Source: Epiperipatus broadwayi (Eukaryota; Onychophora; Udeonychophora; Euonychophora; Peripatidae). Taken from it: 64,000 bases of DNA. Under the pieces are notes generated by a model, which was not told where the DNA came from, made no database searches, and worked only from the letters and a program-made list of their open reading frames with translations. The position numbers were made by a program, and so were the translations under genes. Shown here in pieces: positions 37,383-49,100 of this stretch; position 1 is the first letter of the stretch; every line of letters begins with the position of its first letter. The DNA is taken from NCBI GenBank assembly GCA_028023455.1, contig JAQFVV010000050.1, forward strand, positions 186,001-250,000, in the 5' to 3' direction.

Positions 37383-37545
37383 CAACAACTCACAGGAAAA
37401 TATATACAAGCTCACACTAATTTACAATAACACATGTAACAAACTAAAGGAATACATAACAATTAAAAAAGCAAAAATATGTCTCTCACAAACACACACA
37501 TGGTCAAGAGCATATATTAGATGGGTTCTAGGATATCCACCAAAA

Positions 37546-38088
37546 TTGAGAGTACCAATGGCAATAGAAATAGAAGGAATGACCTATGCAGGACAGAATA
37601 TGATAATACCCATATTTAATTACTTCAAGAAAAAACTACAAGAACATAAAAGATTCACACCTTCAGATAATTACTTTGGACAACCAGAAACAAATTATCC
37701 ATTTAACATACAACAATTTGCAGATAAACTTAATACAATTAAAACCACATGTCATCCTGGTACAAATGGTATACCAAAATTTGTCTTCGCACATTTGAAC
37801 CAATTCACATCAAAATATATTTGCAACCTAGCAAATCATCTCTCTCAAAAAATCTACAACCTTAAAGAACTAAATACCATAGCCATAGTGCCATTTAATA
37901 AAAAAATTGATATAACAACACTTACCAATCTAAGACCTATTTCTATGGGAACATTAGCCATTAAAATTTTAGAAAAAGTCATCAAAGATCAAATTGAACA
38001 ACACTTACTTCCACTTATATCACCTCTACAATTTGCAAAAAAAAATCATCTACAGGACAAGAAGCATTACTCTTTAAAACTATTATGA
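37546..38088 (+). pseudogene. LINE-A ORF2, RT fingers part
   Basis: The 180-residue reading holds the region ahead of the palm: HPGTNGIPKFVF (DGI-PE-like position), LNTIAIVPFNKK and the LRPISMGTLAIKILEKVI motif 1/2 region ending SPLQFA. It lacks a LINE-type start; the ATG is internal and simply the first in the open frame. The frame is lost in a run of nine A's at about 38037-38046. Past it the homologous sequence (SSTGQEALLFKTI) continues in the next frame, so this is a one-base slip rather than a real end. Confidence 0.8.
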
Positions 38089-39689
38089 CTACAATACAAA
38101 AGCAAAAAATATATACACCAATAGCAGTACAATTAAATATTCAAGCAGCATTTGATTCAGTGTCAATCAAGATACTTCTTACTAAATTAGCCAACCCCAC
38201 AATACCACCTACACTAATCTATGTAATTGCCAATCTTCTCCTTAATAGACAAATTCATATCACACTCAATGGAAGGAAATCAACATCATTCACTCCATCA
38301 CAATCTATTTCACAAGGATCACCACTAAATTCTCTTCTCTTCACATTCTACATAGATCCACTAATAAAAAAAATACAACAAAATATAGCTGGAATACAAA
38401 TTCCACACACACAACAAAATATCCCATGTTTAGCATACATGGATGATATCATAATTTTTTTAAAATCACGCAAAGAATTTCCAACACTACAAAAAATATT
38501 AGATCAATACTCATCTGAATTCAAACTAAAATTCAATCCTAATAAAACAGCAGCTTGGTTCATATATACAACCAAAACATATACTAAATACTTTCAAGGC
38601 AAACCCACTCCTTTTCTGGGATTTCCATTTTACTTGGGAACAAATGGTATGAGGCAAAACATACAAAACAAATTACTTGAATCCATAAACAAAATTTCAA
38701 ACTCTTTATCAAAAGCATACCTATCCATATACTCAAAAGTTCAATAATTCAACATGTTAATTGCCACAAAAATAACATATTTTTCTCCAATAATAAATTT
38801 CTCTAAACATTTCAAATCAAAAATATCATCATTATGCACTAAACTACTATGGGGACGCAAAGCCATTGCAATATCTGCTAAATCTCTTAGCAAATCTACA
38901 GAAAACAATGGTTTAGGACTGCACACTATTTACACATTCCATATACAGAAATCAATCAACATATTAGCATCAACAATAAGACAATTCCCTAAACTAAAAT
39001 GTTTGCTCACAATTACACCAACGGATACTCCACCTCCAAATTCACAGTATTTATCTTCACTAATACAAAGTGTCACAACAATATCTACTCAAATTAACAT
39101 GGAAGCAACATATAAATATTCATACTGGCAAATTTACAAACTATTATACCCAGAAAATCCTGGAGACACCCAAACAACAATGCTTGGAATTAGCAATTAT
39201 CAATTATTGAAAAAATTCAAAAAATGGTCATTAGAACCAAAATATTTTGATTTTATATTAAAAATAAACCTTTATGCACTACCAACATCATATTTCCTTC
39301 GATACAGACGTCTATATAAAAACATTGATCCTTTTTGCAATCTTTGCCATACAGCAGAAGAGACACAACAGCATATATTCTATTCATGCACAAGTTTATC
39401 CAATATACGCAAATTGTTAATAGAAACTTACCAAAGGAAAAGTGCATCATTAATAAACATATTACAATCTTTTAAAAAAAACTCTACCCCAACAATACGA
39501 GCAATAACTTTTTTACTATATGCATATTGGTGCACAAGATGCTCATTTACATTTGGTAACAATACAAGAAGACATCCAGCAACATTTACTAAAAAACTTC
39601 AACAAATAAAAGAGCGGGATTACAAAATTAGCGCTCCAGACATTGCAGCAGCAACATGGTCACTCATAAGACAACCATCAAACCTATAA
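38085..39689 (+). pseudogene. LINE-A ORF2, RT palm, thumb and zinc-knuckle part
   Basis: One reading frame runs from about 38045 to 39689, interrupted by a single TAA at 38745-38747. At that position copy 3 has a Leu codon, so a TTA-to-TAA change is likely. Motif A reads VQLNIQAAFDSV, with Asn at the position of the usual first Asp. Motif B is QGSPLNSLLF and motif C is CLAYMDDIIIFL. Then come KLKFNPNKTAAW and FLGFPFYLG. The C-terminal part carries a CCHC knuckle (CNLC, eight residues, H, four residues, C; about 39334-39390) and a conserved FLLYAYWCTRC block. No restriction-like endonuclease motif follows. The protein reverse-transcribes LINE RNA at the target. Confidence 0.85.
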
Positions 39690-39844
39690 CAGAATAACCA
39701 TCAAACAGATTATTTAAAATGTAAAATACAATTGATTTTAAAATTTAGAACTTGTTCCAAAGTCCTATGATTGCCTATGTAACAGAATACAATCGTTTGT
39801 TGTAAAGAATCTATGTAACATTTGTTTAATAAAATTCTTTGAAA

Positions 39845-40076
<232 letters not shown>

Positions 40077-40664
40077 GAAACTGAGACACAAGAACATTTT
40101 CTTTTTACCTTCCCTGTATTTGATAATATTCGTTCATCCATACCATCATTGTGCAAACAAAGAAATTGTGACATTCAAACCCTTTTACAATCATTTGTTA
40201 AGGGTAGCTACCCACATATTCGAGCAAGTACTTTTATATTATTTTCACTATGGTGTACAAGATGCTCCTTCATGTACAACAATAATCCAAGAAGACATAC
40301 AAACACATTCTGAAACAAAATGGAACAGCTCCACTTAAGGGATGAAAAAATTGTATCCCAAAAGATGTACACAGCCACTTGGTCTTTATTACAACAGCGC
40401 TCAAAATTATAGAGAAAAAAAAAGACTAATAAAAAACAGAACTAAGAGCTTTATAAGTGCACAAAACTAATTGGATGTATATATTTTAAAGAAAATAATG
40501 TAAACTCAAATTTGTAAACCACATGCATATCCTTTGTCTTTGTTGCCCCCCCCCCCCCAATTACAATTTTCAACTTATTTATACTAACTTCAATTCATCT
40601 GCATGTGGTAAAATAGTTATAAATGTAACCTTTTTTTTGTTATATTCAATAAAGTCCTTTTGAA
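40077..40664 (+). mobile_element. LINE-A copy 2 (strongly 5'-truncated)
   Basis: Starts inside the zinc-knuckle (ETETQEHFLF, equivalent to EETQQHIFY) and continues through LFSLWCTRCSFMYNNNPRRH and TATWSLLQQ. The 3' UTR holds a C run (40548-40557) and ends AATAAAGTCCTTTTGAAAG. An ATG/ATA array follows. Frameshifts are present. Confidence 0.85.
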
Positions 40665-40690
40665 AGATGATGATGATGATGATGATGATG

Positions 40691-40722
<32 letters not shown>
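40665..40722. repeat. ATG-then-ATA microsatellite
   Basis: Tail array of LINE-A copy 2: about nine ATG units then about ten AAT-type units. Confidence 0.9.
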
Positions 40723-40723
<1 letters not shown>

Positions 40724-41890
40724 TGTGGACAACTAAGCAACTGGGTACAAAATTTTATTAAGTCAATAAACTATTTTCAAATAAAGGTATGCAAAGGTAG
40801 AAATTTATTATACAACTATTTGAATTCAATACTAACTAGAATTTTGGCAAGTACGATATCTCTAGATACAACACAATGTAAGTAAAACCTTATATAGAGA
40901 GAGTATATATTTTTAATGGCTCTTAAGATTTTGATAATATTCTGAAAAGAACTTTTTCTATTAGTTTACTATAATTTAATCATTCGTAAACACTAACAGA
41001 CTTGTGGGGAGAAAAGATGCTATTGTTTAGTCTATAATTTTTAACCAATAAATTAACTAATTAATTATTGTCTAGAAAAATATAAAATATAATAAAATTA
41101 AAGACGTTAAAAAAGACAATATTCTTTTTTCTTGGATCTTCTTTTTCCTTCTGAAGCATTTATTTATTTAATTTTAAAGATACAGAACAAAAAAAATACA
41201 TTTTTTAATTAAATAATATTATTGAAAAATTACAGAGAATAAGAAAGTTTATAATAACGAAGTCCCTAATAATCATTAGTGCAGGTGTTTGGTTACGTAA
41301 AGATTTTCTAAGTAGACATCTGATTTAATGGGATTGGATGGCTCTTATTTTATTATAAAACATGGAATCTCACAATAACTCTCCTTGGATATGTGATAAG
41401 ACATTTTAATTATGGAAAACTTTATATACAAAAAAATAAATGCATTTAATTTAATTATTTTCTATGAATAAGAATAAACAATGACAAGTCAAAAAAATAA
41501 GTACATTTTTTCTTTTATTTTTTTTTTCTTGGCAAGGTTTTTAAATAGTTCATTAAATTATTTAAAAAAAATGTTTTATTGATTTTGAGTATTAAGAGTT
41601 TATTAAAGAGAGGTTGTTGTTATTTATAAATTTTAGGCATAGTATACTTTAAATATTATTCATTAAGTGAAGAGTTTTATAAAATTTAACAGTTTCATTC
41701 TCCATGAATTCATTAGTTTACTTCTTACTTTGACTAATTATCAATTTACTTTAAGTTTGTTAGAATTTATTTCTATGATGAAAGTTAAATAAATGAAGAA
41801 ACAAATGGAAGTTTAAATTTAAATAAGAATGAGTTAAAATATTAAATAAGACAAATTTGATTTATAGATCTAATTCCAATCTGTTTTAAA
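40723..41890. other. AT-rich spacer
   Basis: No gene recognised. Confidence 0.4.
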
Positions 41891-41896
41891 ATAAGA

Positions 41897-42585
41897 TTGG
41901 TACTTATGAGTTTTCAAGTAAACCAAGATGGTACCTGTATTTTTGATAAATATATAGTTTTGAGGGCCTATAATCTTCCAAAGATGTGTTAGTTGTTAAA
42001 TTAAAATAAAATTAATAAATCAATTGTTAAATTTTAAAAAAGAAATAAATTCTGATAAATTTCATTAAGAAGCTGTACTTCAATTTTTTTTTAATACTTA
42101 TAATGTGGGAAGTGATGAAACCCTCTTAATATTGTCATACTTTGATTCAAATCATTGTTTCTTTTTGTCACCAGTTTTTTTGGTAAATTGTCATAATGAT
42201 AAAAATTTGGATCTTTCTGTCACAGGATGTGATGCAGCAGACCATTTTCAAAGGTACAGGATCCTGACCTCCCAAAAAGTTTGCATTAATGGTCACAATA
42301 TGATTGCACGCTTCTGACATGAATAAAGTGTAAATATTGTGTTTATCGATTTTTTTTTCTGTTAATAAGTTAATAATTAAAAAAGGAAATAAACTGTTAA
42401 TATTAATTAATTTTTGCACAATGATTTCTGTTTTTAAAATAATTAATAAAAAATAAAATATAATTATTAAATATGGCATTTCCTAGCAGACTTTTTTTAA
42501 ACACCTCCCCTCCACCCAAAACTGTAAATTTATCAAAAATACAGGCTGCCATCCTAGTTTACTTAAAAACTCACAAGTAACATAA
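41897..42585. repeat. Large imperfect inverted repeat
   Basis: 41897-41965 (TATGAGTTTTCAAGTAAACC, then CTGTATTTTTGATAAAT) is matched in inverse at 42510-42585 with a few differences. The arms enclose about 545 bases without a recognised gene. This could be another foldback element. Confidence 0.6.
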
Positions 42586-42644
42586 GGTTTTTATTTTATT
42601 TTATAACCAATTTTATTTTTATATCTTTTTTTTTTAAGTGTCAT

Positions 42645-42730
42645 AGCATCGGCTGGGACGCGAACCCGCAACCCAGGCAACTGCCTGCAAGTGCAAGGCA
42701 GTTGCGCTGACCTCTCAACCACCAAGTGTT
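42645..42730 (-). repeat. tRNA-derived SINE, family F
   Basis: On the minus strand TGGTGGTTGAGAGGTCAGCG (box A), GGGTTCGCGTCCC (box B) and CCGATGCTATGACACTTAAAAAA. Box spacing suggests a class II tRNA ancestor with a long variable arm. The second copy is at 49985-50081. Confidence 0.75.
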
Positions 42731-42734
42731 TACA

Positions 42735-43090
42735 CATAAAAGTAAACAAATCTTAAGTAAAGGGATCTTTGGTCTATATCTCTTTACCTCAAAATCTACT
42801 TAAATTCTGTGTACGCTTCTGTTTTTAGCCATTCTTATATACAAATCAGTCCCTTTTATAATGATTAGTTGGGGGTTCTATGAATTTTGAATAGTATCAT
42901 CTAAAACTTTAAATAAAAATTTAGACTGACATTACGATTTTATTTTTAATTATTCTCAAATAAGTTTATATCTTAAAAGGAAAAAATATTCAAAGATAAA
43001 TAAAATATAATAGTTTCTCTGTCATTAACTTCTAATATTTTTCACTTTAAAATAATAGTATTCTTTAACAAGATAAATTCTTAATGTCCA
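42735..43090. other. AT-rich spacer
   Basis: Nothing recognised. Confidence 0.35.
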
Positions 43091-43743
43091 CTTCACATTT
43101 TCTTGCCATTGTACTTGTTATTAATAGATGATTATTCATATAGTATACAAACATGGATAGACTGCTCACCAACATGAATCTGCCAGCATGGTGAGTTTGT
43201 TGGCTTTCACCTCTGATTTTAAGATCAAGAAACACCATGGTCTTTGATGAATGAACTTTTATTTTTCTTTCTAATAGATATTTACAATCATGATAGACAA
43301 AATTAAATCATGTTCATTATTACCAGTAGGGTGTAAAGTTGACCACCAAGGCAGCAGTAGGCAGCTGAAGATGGAGAGTGCTAAGAATTTCCTGACTGTA
43401 AATCCAGGTTGTCATTTGAAGATGAACTTTTATTTAGGTACTTAAAATTGCAGATCATTTTTAAGTGAAGGAAAATTGCAAAAATTGGAAAAACCATCTA
43501 ATATTAATTGAAACATTATTGGATTTTGTGATGTTAAAAGAAAAGATAAAGATACAATTGATATAACAAGTTGACATGTACTGTACTACAATAGCACAAA
43601 CATTGGAAGTACAAATGGAGTAGGATTCATTATAAATAAAAAGTGGAAAAATAACCTTGTGGAGATTAATGATGTATTAGACAAAGTGTCTAGATTAGTT
43701 ATTCAACTCAATAATAGATATTAAATGCAGATAATTTAGGTTT

Positions 43744-43983
43744 TTGACCAACACTTCTCATTGTGATGAAGGAGAGAATTTTTATATAGATAGACAAAAA
43801 GCTTTTGATGTGACCAAACAACATTTTACAATTGTCATGGGAGCATTTAATGCCAGAATTGGCAAACAGTTGAAAGATGAAAATGGTGTGGGTAAAGTTG
43901 TTTATGTTGATAGAAATGAGAGAGGATGTAGAATTGTGGAGATTGTGGAAAAAGATTTATTTTTTGAAAAAAAAAAATGCTAA
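43744..43983 (+). pseudogene. RTE endonuclease fragment
   Basis: 79 residues of the AP-endonuclease-like domain. MGAFNARIG corresponds to the GDFNA-IG catalytic motif (Asp changed to Ala), and NERGCRIVEI corresponds to the N-NG--L--F segment. This domain nicks target DNA in active RTE elements. The changed Asp and the nearby frameshifts make it inactive. Confidence 0.75.
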
Positions 43984-45560
43984 ACAGAAATAAACATGAA
44001 TGATTTCAAATGAAGATACAGTAAAATTGGATTATATTTTGACTAACAGAAAATATATATTTCAAGATAATCATATTCTTAATAAATTTAACATAGGAAG
44101 TGAACATCAATTAGATACATGCTAATGCAAAACTAGAGAGACAAAAATTATTTAAAAAATAGTATTCACAGTTAATATTTCTAATCGTCAAAAATGCTCC
44201 GATGAATTTAAATTAGAACTTGCAAATCATTTTCAAATATTAATGAATTTTATTGAACATAATTCATATTTGAATGAAATCAATGAATATACAATTGATA
44301 CATTTTTAAAAACTGCAACAAAGATAGCTAGTAGAAAAAAGCAGAAATTGATCAGTAAAATTTCTATTGAGATGACAATTTATAAAGAAAAGAAGGGATA
44401 TAAAAAAATATAAAAATGATACTTTAAGAAGGATTGAATATTTAAAATTTTGTAAAATGGTGCATAAAAAAGAGTTGGTAATGATATAAGAAAATATAAA
44501 TGGGAACAAATAGAAAGCTATCAAAGATAAAGTCTCAAGAGTATAAAATAACATTTTGATGATGGTAGGAAACTTATTTCTGCAATAAAAAAATTGGAAC
44601 TATTACTAAAAAAAGTGATGACATCATGAAAAAATGCAATAAAGAATAAGGAAAAGTATCTCCTATAATTATTACATCTTCTAAATTGCCCAGAATTTTT
44701 AATGAAGAAGAAAAACATAATTAAATATGTAAAGAAGGAAAAAACTCCATGTAATGATTGAATTACAATTGATATGTTAAAAGAAGTAGGTAAAGAAATA
44801 TAATTTTTTTTTGGAAAAATCATATACCAAATGTCTAAATGATGAAGATCTACCAGATGATTAGAAGAATGTATTAATATTAATATTTTAAAAAGATAAT
44901 AAAGAACATATTAGAAATTATATACTTATCAGTCTTTTATTAATTCTATATAAAAAATTTTATCAAGATAATACATCTACAGAGAACTTTAGATTTTAAC
45001 CAACCAAATAAATAGGTTGGATTTAGAAATGGTTTAAATATAGTGGATCATTTCCAAGCATTGAAAGAAGTTATAGAAAGGACCAACAAATCTGAGTTGT
45101 CATTATGTTTTAGATTTGTGGATTATGAAAATGCATTTGATTCTATAAGCATTTCTTCAATGCTTAAAGCATTGGATCATCAAGGTATAGATCCATGATA
45201 TTGTCATATTCTAAAGATTATGTATAAAAATGCAATAGAAATAATAAGATCACATAATTAAACAATTCAAAACAAAACACAGGATGACTCCATATCTCCA
45301 AAACTTTAGCAGTTTTGAAAGATGTACTCTGTGGATTAAAATGGGAAGGGTGTAAAAGTAAATGAAGGTTATTTGGATCATCTAGTGCTTTAAAACTTCA
45401 GGAAATGTTGCAAGAGTTATCAGATGAAAGTAAGAATGTAGGCCTAAAATTAAATGTTCAATGTATTTTCTAAAAATAAATAAAGATTGATAATGATGAG
45501 TTAGAACAAGATAACAACTATATATACCTTGATCACATTATTACTACACATGGAAACATA

Positions 45561-46095
45561 ATGGGTGAGATTAATCATAGAAGTAAACTTAGTCGGAGTA
45601 ATATAAAAATGCTTATGTGTTTGAAAAGAAAGGTTTTTAGTAAATGTATTTTACTAGTTCTTAATAATGATTCTGAGACTTGGACAAGTAACAGAAAAGC
45701 AATACAGAGATTTCAGACCACTGAACAAAGTGTGAAGAGATTTATTTTAGAAGTAACAAGAAAAGATCAAAAATGAAATACATGCGTGAAAGAACAAATG
45801 GGTGTTACTGACATCATTAAAAGACAGGTGGAGTCAGGTTGGATATAAAGCTAAAAGAGATGATAATAGATGGACAGTTGTAATCTTAAACTGGATTCCA
45901 AGAGATTGTAAACGACCTAGAAAGGGACCACATGTGAGATGGATGGATGAAATAAGAAAGTGCTATGGTGTAAAGTGGAAAAAAGAGCTAGAAATTGGAG
46001 AAGATGGATTGAACTTGGAGAGATTTTTATCCTCTGGTCGATCAGTAATCATTGAAAACGATAATGATGATCTTTTTAAAATATTAATTTCTTAA
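45561..46095 (+). pseudogene. RTE ORF2 C-terminal region
   Basis: Two frames joined by a shift near 45780: YGSETWT-like SETWTSNRKAIQRFQTTEQSVKR, then DNRWTVVILNWIPRDCKRPRKGPHVRWMDEI. This is the typical C-terminal region of RTE proteins, in which RRP--RW-D----- is conserved. The 3' end lies close to 46100. Confidence 0.8.
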
Positions 46096-46100
46096 TGTTT

Positions 46101-46654
46101 TTAAAAGTAAAGACAGATGTGCTTTTATATATTTGAAGTCCATCTATGAATATTTCATATATTTTACATTCTAGCATGTATTTATTTGTGTATATATAGG
46201 TGCATGTTAGCATGTAATTAATTTAGCAAAATTTATTTTTATTTTCATTTAATTTCTCTTCTAATTTTTTTTATTAGTTTAATTTAACCCTTATGCATCT
46301 GAAGAGCCATTCATGAGAATCTTTAAATTTTAAAATTATTATTTATCTAGCGAAATATTTTTTTCCAAATTAGCATCATCATTAATCCTTATGTTATTAT
46401 AAATAATAAGACTCTGCATATGTCTATATGCATTGACATATGTATGCACAATTTTATTACACATACACACACACATATATATATATAATAGAAATACAAT
46501 GTCTGTTTATTAAAAACTATTGCAAAAGAATAAAACTAATAAATATAATGGTAATTAGTAATTATATACAGTCTTTCATTCTGTGGAAATATTTTTGATT
46601 AATTCCTTAACCTTCCTCAATTGCCATTAAATTGAAAAACAGAAGGGAAGTAAA
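46101..46654. other. AT-rich spacer with CA/TA tract
   Basis: No gene recognised; CA run then TA run near 46460-46488. Confidence 0.35.
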
Positions 46655-47155
46655 GTCATCAACTCAAATCCCATAAATCCCAAATTTTAACAAGAGCAGT
46701 TTGTCTATTAATTATATTCATTTTATCTCTTTTTATTAAAACTACTTCCTTAATTTTCTTTTTGTTATGGTTTCTCTCTTCATAAAGAATCTTAAAATTT
46801 TCAATATCAGACTTAAATTTATATTTACATGTCCTTTCATGATCCAAGGAAACTGAAGCAGTCATTAAATCATTATTATTTTTACTTTTCACACACTTGT
46901 ATACCAATTCATGCTCCTTTAATCTTTTTTCAATATTGCACCTCAATTCTTCTATATATGATACCATACAGCCATAAAAAAATTGATACACAATATTAGT
47001 TTTCTGCTTGACAGGAATGAAATTTTTAGAATTATTCACTAATTTATTAACATTCTTTGTAACACAAAATGAAACATTGAACACATCCTTATATATATAT
47101 CATTAAAAAAATTCACCTGAGCATTTGAAATATATGGAATAGATATCCATTTTTT
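46655..47155 (-). pseudogene. Penelope-like element, GIY-YIG endonuclease part
   Basis: The 141-residue minus reading has the arrangement of the Penelope C-terminal GIY-YIG nuclease. It starts TNIVYQFFYGCMVSYIEELR, where IVY-F-C--C---YIGET-R is typical (the Gly after YI is lost), followed by IEKRLKEHE. A histidine/cysteine-like region follows (SLDHERTCKYKF), then ILYEERNHNKKKIKEVVLIKRDKMNIINRQTALVKIW, matching the E--I-----INR--G-L--IW end. Upstream another frame (near 47090-47150) reads WISIPYISNAQ, the linker after the RT. The RT itself is not seen. Penelope elements encode RT plus this endonuclease, and some carry hammerhead ribozymes in their terminal repeats. Confidence 0.8.
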
Positions 47156-47329
47156 ATTTTTGTTATATATATATAACAAAGTTCTACCTTGGCTATTATA
47201 CATAAATAATTATTTATTTAATATATCAGTATATTATGGCTGTTTTATTATAATAAATATATTTTCAAAAATTAAACATTTTTAAATTTATTAATTGCAA
47301 ATTATCAAATATAATTTTATTAGATATGT

Positions 47330-48290
47330 AGATGTATCATTATCCTTTAAAACCATTATTAATCCACTATAGAATCAATGCCACTTCAAGTTTAATCCAA
47401 TATCTCCAATCAATAGTTTCTCTCTTGTACACGTCACATCAAAAAATTCCCATTATTTCATTCATCTTATACGTGTCTCTTTCTACATCTTTTACAATCT
47501 CATGGAATCTAGTAAGACTTCAACTATCTATCTACTATTATTCATTTTTACAATCCATTTTTGAAGTATATAAGAAAGAAAAAGGAACCAAGTCTTTTAT
47601 TGTAACAATTGGTTTTTTGAATAAAAGAAAATGTAAAAAAGGAAAGTTTTTTTGAGAAGGGAGTCAAGTAAGTGTGGTGTATATTTTGTGTTTTAATTTA
47701 ATTGATTTTAATGTATTTTATTTATTTTTAATTTTTATGGGGTTTATATATATTTTTTTGTGTGTTTTTTTTTTTATTGTTTTGGTTTTTTTGGTCTTTT
47801 TGGTTTTATTATGTGAAGTTTGTTATAATGTAATATGTTTTTTCTAGATCCTTGAAAATGACTATAGAGTAAAAATAGTAGAAACGTTGGAACAAGTGTA
47901 TATATATATATCAAATAAAGTTTTTGAAAAGAAAAGAAGTGTTTTAATTATAGAATTATATGGGTATTCTGACCCATATATTTCATACTAGATCACTTTG
48001 TTACCTTTTACATATCTCTCTCTGTATCTTTTTGTATGATCTGGAATCTCTGTTTTACTTTTCTATTAAATTTTCAAATCTTGGATCCCTATAAGAAGTG
48101 ATGACACCCCTGTAATTAAAATCTCATCAAACACTTAGACATATTCTTTTTAATATTAGTTTTATTTCTATTGAAATCATTCCTTTCATGTTTAATTCTA
48201 TAGTTATTCACAATATTTTTAACTGTATTAATAATCTGATCAAGTATTAATAATTGTAAATTTTTTCTTATTCTTTTTATTCTATTAGAA
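47330..48290 (-). pseudogene. RTE/BovB-like LINE 3' relic split by an insertion
   Basis: 47330-47545 matches the RTE 3' end (AATCCACTATAGAATCAATG block, TACAATCTCATGGAATC). 47965-48290 continues the same element on the minus strand (ACCCATATATTTCATAC, CTGTATTAATAATCTGATCAAG). The 400-base stretch between them (47546-47960) is foreign. Very decayed. Confidence 0.7.
47546..47960 (+). mobile_element. Inserted element with Penelope/retrozyme-like 3' motif
   Basis: It splits the RTE relic. Near its 3' end a 6-bp hairpin (GACTAT with ATAGTA, one mismatch) lies between TTGAAAAT and GAAACGTTGG (47851-47890). This is the same layout as the hammerhead blocks of the other families, but with the CTGATGA part degraded. 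It ends in a TA tract and AATAAAG. The interior has no protein homology that I recognise. Confidence 0.45.
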
Positions 48291-48334
48291 ATTAACAATT
48301 TGAAAAAGAGCAAACATGTGTGATAATCATATTA

Positions 48335-48420
48335 CAAAAATATACTGATGATGACTGATAAAAAGGTCGAAACATTTCTTAACTGCAATAAAAGTATAAA
48401 TAAGTATAAATCTAATTTTT
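48335..48420 (+). repeat. Hammerhead-like end fragment
   Basis: CTGATGA (48344-48350) is followed by a 4-bp hairpin (GACT with GGTC) and GAAACATTTC. The core 5' half and GAAAC are intact. The cleavage-site side does not fit stem III well and stem I is weak. Followed by AATAAAAG. Confidence 0.4.
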
Positions 48421-48735
48421 TCTTTCACCTGATTATAAATAAAAAATCACTTGCAACAAAAGTAAAAAAAGAAATAAATAATCAGAAGTTTATTATACTA
48501 TACAATTAACATTGAGCTATTCAATTTGTGGTGAGTAAAGGGGTATCTATGTATTCTTAGATGGATGGTTAAAAAAAGACAAAAAACAAACAAACAACAA
48601 CTATAAAATCGTCTGACTTTTGAATGTAAATAAAAGCAACATTATATCTTCAAATTTGATTGTAGGTACATCTTTTTTAAATCCAATTTCTATTTTTTTT
48701 ACTAAGCTTGTTTTTATATAAAGAATTCAAATTCA
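48421..48735. other. AT-rich spacer
   Basis: Nothing recognised. Confidence 0.35.
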
Positions 48736-49100
48736 GATTTTCATATGGGCCTCAACTCTCCATGCCATCTCATATTGCTGACCCACCTGATCACACACAT
48801 GTTGAAAAGATGAATAATCACCAATATACATATTTCATGCTAAACTAGCACTCATCAGTTGGTCCAGATTACCATTTCCACACTTATATACAATCAGTGC
48901 TCAGCATTATATTAAGATAGCCGATCTTCATACTTTAATGGACAGGGTTCAAACTACTCCAACCCACAATTCTTCAGTCATCCATTTCATTAAAAATCTG
49001 GTGATGGAACATTCAGAGCCCACGTTAGTGCCAAGGTTGTCATCTTACCCATGATGACGTTAATCATTGTGACCTCTCATGTACTGGAGAATCCACTTTT
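48736..49100 (-). mobile_element. Family B element (best copy)
   Basis: Minus-oriented unit with the family B landmarks in order. From high to low coordinate these are the CCATTAAAGTATGAAGAT block, the ATATAAGTGTGGAAATGG stretch, the hammerhead at 48815-48873 and the CATATGAAAATCTGAATTTG end. It is non-coding. Confidence 0.75.
48815..48873 (-). ncRNA. Hammerhead ribozyme, family B (complete core)
   Basis: Read on the minus strand: outer stem I GTAATC, internal loop TGGA, inner stem I CCAA, CTGATGA (48853-48859), stem II GTGCTA with TAGCAT around a GTT loop, GAAA (48834-48837), a short stem III TATGTA, the cleavage-site TA, inner stem I TTGG (48822-48825), one base, and outer stem I GATTAT (48815-48820). 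All core bases fit the type I hammerhead consensus, and cleavage is predicted between 48826 and 48825. Self-cleavage is inferred, not shown. Confidence 0.8.

Larger units (their letters stand above)
43095..46100 (+). mobile_element. RTE/BovB-like LINE, near full length, inactive
   Basis: The 5' end matches the reverse complement of about 58615-58670 (ACTGCTCACCAACATGAAT block). The endonuclease part starts near 43500 (IIGFCDVKRKDKDTI) and includes the catalytic-region block at 43830-43980 (HFTIVMGAFNARIGKQ). RT homology runs from about 44640 to 45560 with QVGFRNGLNIVDHFQ, RFVDYENAFDSI and the KINV-like and YIYLDHIITTHG positions. The stretch holding motif C (FADD) is deleted near 45380. The last open stretch (45561-46095) ends with RDCKRPRKGPHVRWMDEIRK. 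Many stops and frameshifts. Confidence 0.85.

Noticed and set aside
42105-42317. 70-residue ORF with Cys and His residues
   Set aside because: It sits inside an inverted repeat and has no recognisable domain; the residues do not form a zinc-finger spacing.
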